Position numbers and translations under genes: made by a program | Source of the DNA: Planctomycetota bacterium | Lineage (GTDB): Bacteria > Planctomycetota > Phycisphaerae > Sedimentisphaerales > Anaerohalosphaeraceae | Length of the DNA stretch: 64,000 bases | Direction of reading: 5' to 3' | Assembly: GCA_029552545.1 (NCBI GenBank) | Contig: JAKPDO010000006.1 | Location: 167,879 to 231,878 of the forward strand | Shown here: piece after piece, positions 62,172 to 64,000 of the stretch | Layout: every line of letters starts with the position of its first letter | How positions within the stretch are numbered: position 1 is the first letter of the stretch | Notes under the pieces: model-generated | The model's database searches: none | Told to the model about the DNA's origin: nothing | What the model saw: the letters and a program-made list of their open reading frames with translations, nothing else

Positions 62172-62855
62172 TTACAGTTTGTCCACTTTCACGCCCCAGC
62201 ATACAGCCCCGATCACGTTGCCTTCCGTGTCAATAATCGGCAGGGAAACCTTCTGGTCCACAGTATCGGTGGATTTGTCGTATTTGCGTTTCTCAATAAT
62301 GAGGCCGCCTTTGCCTTCATTAAAAGACTTCTGCCACTTCGGCTCATCGCCCTGCCAGTAGTCGGAGGTCATCACATTCTGCCCAACATTGGCACCCTGG
62401 TTGTCCATCACGAAGCATTCGCCGATTAGGTTGGGCAAGACTTCCTTGATCAGCCGCTTGATTTCCGCCGCACAGGCGTTGTTCATCTTTTCCTTGTGAA
62501 TCGGCAGCTCCTCTTCGGCCTTCTGCCACTGCTCATCAGTCTTCTTGATTTCATCCAGAGAAACGCCCTTGGCGTTCTGAGCGGCAGTTTCCTTGACAAA
62601 CACCGGATTGGTGCACAGCGGAATCAGTTTTTCCGTAATGAACTTCTGCAGTTTGGCGTGCGATTCCGTCAGCTGCTTCTTTTCATCGTCCGATTTGGCT
62701 TCGGACAAATCCGGTGCAGCTTCTGCAGCGGCCTTGGTCAGCTGTTCCAGAAGGGCCGTCACCTTCGGATTGACCTTCGGTTCTTCATCGGCAGCCAGCA
62801 AGACACTAGTCAGGACAGCAAAAGCAATCCACACAAGCACATGTTTTGTTTTCAT
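62172..62855 (-). CDS. Secreted Cache/PDC-like sensor protein
   Basis: A 227-residue protein with signal peptide 'MKTKHVLVWIAFAVLTSVLLA', a helical middle and a PDC/Cache-like C-terminus: 'FVMDNQGANVGQNVMTSDYWQG' region, 'GGLIIEKRKYDKSTDTVDQK' region and 'VSLPIIDTEGNVIGAVCWGVKV'. Such domains normally sit inside a chemoreceptor or kinase. Here the fold is soluble, exported and encoded 51 bases upstream of the chemoreceptor, so a two-piece receptor (periplasmic binding protein plus transducer) is likely (inference). No membrane anchor is seen. The ligand is unknown. Confidence 0.75.
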   Translation of the reverse strand: MKTKHVLVWIAFAVLTSVLLAADEEPKVNPKVTALLEQLTKAAAEAAPDLSEAKSDDEKKQLTESHAKLQKFITEKLIPLCTNPVFVKETAAQNAKGVSLDEIKKTDEQWQKAEEELPIHKEKMNNACAAEIKRLIKEVLPNLIGECFVMDNQGANVGQNVMTSDYWQGDEPKWQKSFNEGKGGLIIEKRKYDKSTDTVDQKVSLPIIDTEGNVIGAVCWGVKVDKL

Positions 62856-63063
62856 AGTCAGTCTCCAAAAAAAGTTGAACGGTTTTCTTTTACAGCCAAT
62901 CAGGATGTGAATCGAGGATGTTAACAGTTCTCTGTTTTCTTGTCTAAAGGAACAGTAGCGGATTATCAGGATATTTCCGGATAGGCCCGCCGGAAAACAT
63001 TGATGGATTCGACGAACTCTATAAAAGGGTTTAGTAGAAATTTTCGCTCGGCCTTCTTAATTG

Positions 63064-63077
63064 TTTATCCGGATAAA
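63064..63077. promoter_or_regulatory. 14-bp palindrome upstream of the sensor gene
   Basis: TTTATCCGGATAAA is a perfect palindrome 209 bases before the sensor start. A protein site is possible; distance from the gene makes it uncertain. Confidence 0.25.
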
Positions 63078-63213
63078 ACACAAATAAGGCCCTTCTCTTC
63101 TGATGGATTATCAGACTCTTTGTTTGTATAGCATTTCTCGAATATTTGGTTTTAGTGTGTGATTCTTTTTTATAAGACTTTTTGCAGAAAATAAAAAAAA
63201 CCAGCGGGTTGAG

Positions 63214-63279
63214 ATTGTTGCCGACTCGCCGAGGTGTTGGGCGATTGCGAGGAGAATAGCCCCTGGCGCGAGCCCGGGG
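63214..63279 (+). repeat. Duplicated intergenic element with GNRA hairpin, copy B
   Basis: Second copy of the block at 60165-60230. The hairpin CCCCTGGC-GCGA-GCCCGGGG (63260-63279) keeps the GCGA loop but has one T-C mismatch in the stem. It again lies downstream of a chemoreceptor gene end. Confidence 0.6.
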
Positions 63280-63335
63280 AAAAGAGAAGTATTTTTTCTC
63301 TTTTTTCGGGGAGGTTCAGAGGTTTCCGTTGTGCG

Positions 63336-63376
63336 AAAAAAACCCCGGCGGGTTGGGGTGATTCCGACCCGCCGGG
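63336..63376 (-). terminator. Rho-independent terminator of the second chemoreceptor
   Basis: CCCGGCGGGT (63344-63353) pairs perfectly with 63367-63376 across a 13-base loop. On the minus strand the stem is followed by GG then TTTTTTT (63336-63342). It lies 25 bases past the stop of the minus-strand chemoreceptor. Confidence 0.8.
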
Positions 63377-63400
63377 ATTTTGGATGAGTATGCTGATGGT

Positions 63401-64000
63401 TTATCCGTTAAAGTCTTTGAAGTCGTCCTCGAGGGGGATGACTTGACTGGGTTCGGGCTTGGCGGTTGCCGGAGCCGCCTTGGACTTGGCCGTATTCGTG
63501 GCCTTGCCTTTGCCCTTGCCTTCGGCGATGAGATGGAAGGTCTGGTCGGTCAAGGACAGCCGCGGGGACTTTTTGGCTGCTGCAGGGGCAGCATGCGAGG
63601 AGAGGGTTTGCGTCTGTCCGCTGCTTCCATCTACGAGGGCTACCAATTGCTGGACAACGGTGTGCATCTGCTGGGCCTGAGCGGACAGTTCCTCGGCCGC
63701 GCTGGCGGATTCTTCGGCCGCGGCCGCGTTCTGCTGCGTAACCTTGTCCATCTGGGAGACGGCGGTGTTGATCTGCTCAATACCCTGGGCCTGTTCGGTG
63801 CTGGCGGCGGCGATTTCGGCCACCAGGTCGGTGGTTTTGCCGACATGGGCGACGATTTCCTCGAGCTTTTTGCTCACCTCGGTGGAGATTTCGACACCGT
63901 TTTTGGCGTTTTTGACGGAACCTTCGATGAGGGCAGCGGTGTTTTTGGCGGCTTCGGCAGACCGCATCGCCAGGTTTCGGACCTCTTCGGCGACGACGGC
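63401..64000 (-). CDS. Methyl-accepting chemotaxis protein, C-terminal part (runs off the window)
   Basis: Partial gene; only the last 199 residues are in the window and it continues past 64000. The visible part is the signalling domain C-terminal helix, nearly identical to the first chemoreceptor ('[20 protein letters not shown]', '[19 protein letters not shown]', '[18 protein letters not shown]'), with a different Ala/Lys-rich linker and the same end '[10 protein letters not shown]', again a possible CheR tether. An in-frame ATG at 63967 is internal. The 3' flank also shares the duplicated element, so the two receptors come from a duplication. Confidence 0.92.
   Translation of the reverse strand, partial: AVVAEEVRNLAMRSAEAAKNTAALIEGSVKNAKNGVEISTEVSKKLEEIVAHVGKTTDLVAEIAAASTEQAQGIEQINTAVSQMDKVTQQNAAAAEESASAAEELSAQAQQMHTVVQQLVALVDGSSGQTQTLSSHAAPAAAKKSPRLSLTDQTFHLIAEGKGKGKATNTAKSKAAPATAKPEPSQVIPLEDDFKDFNG

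Larger units (their letters stand above)
62856..63400. other. Intergenic region between the sensor gene and the second chemoreceptor
   Basis: About 545 bases with no gene. It holds a palindrome TTTATCCGGATAAA (63064-63077), the duplicated element (63214-63279) and the terminator (63336-63376). AT-rich tracts near 63120-63200 could carry a promoter for the sensor-chemoreceptor unit, but no clear hexamer pair stood out. Confidence 0.5.

Noticed and set aside
1..64000. CRISPR arrays, tRNA or rRNA genes, insertion sequences
   Set aside because: No regularly spaced repeats, no clover-leaf with TTCRA arm, no rRNA sequence, and no transposase frame with terminal repeats were found.

Overview
The window reads as a chromosomal segment of a carbohydrate-degrading planctomycete, most likely class Phycisphaerae (Sedimentisphaerales-like). 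This is inference from gene content. It carries many secreted LamG, Ig-like, lamin-tail and beta-helix proteins, short C-terminal dockerin-like modules (an acidic Ca-loop-like stretch followed by 'DFAxxAxxWL'), PEP-CTERM sorting tails, prepilin-type proteins of the H-X9-DG kind, and GNRA-capped REP-like hairpins. Peptidoglycan genes (murA, murF, mraY) and dnaA are typical chromosomal genes. No plasmid, IS element, CRISPR array, tRNA or rRNA was seen.

Layout. 1-15.7 kb: secreted polysaccharide-degradation and surface proteins (PL1 pectate lyase, GH95 fucosidase, a PEP-CTERM protein, two tandem LamG/Ig/dockerin-like paralogues, a pseudopilin, a second pectate-lyase-like protein) and a frameshifted outer-membrane-barrel gene. 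15.8-24.8 kb, minus strand: surface glycan genes (GT2, flippase, UDP-GlcNAc 2-epimerase, DUF354) packed with mtnA and mgtE, then DUF2062 and a CPBP protease. 24.9-31.9 kb: murA, a DUF6485 gene, a pseudopilin, a candidate small RNA, and murF-mraY-GT39. 32-42.1 kb: a regulated saccharide-use locus (GH2, AraC regulator, aldo/keto reductase, GH29 fucosidase, zinc alcohol dehydrogenase, GH105, TolB-like propeller protein). 42.2-47.3 kb: nadB, two lamin-tail proteins with different sorting tails, and a third pseudopilin. 47.4-52 kb: an unassigned structured RNA with a strong terminator, then an ECF sigma factor translationally coupled to a 1225-residue anti-sigma-like membrane protein. 52-55.3 kb: dnaA, a probable oriC with perfect DnaA boxes, and a lone terminase-large-subunit-like gene. 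55.4-60.1 kb: a GH99-like enzyme, two beta-helix proteins and a WGENIGWI-repeat dockerin-like protein. 60.3-64 kb: two nearly duplicate chemoreceptors, one paired with a secreted Cache-like sensor protein; the second runs off the window.

How the genes may work together (inference): PL1/GH105/GH2/GH29/GH95 together suit a fucosylated, pectin-like (rhamnogalacturonan-type) plant or algal polysaccharide, with the AraC regulator and a direct repeat controlling the divergent GH2 and fucosidase units. Dockerin-like and PEP-CTERM tails imply two routes for placing extracellular proteins. The most unusual items are the structured RNA at 47494-47676, the anti-sigma fusion beside it, the terminase-like gene at the origin, the candidate CU-rich small RNA at 27520-27608, and the lamin-tail pair with swapped C-terminal sorting modules.
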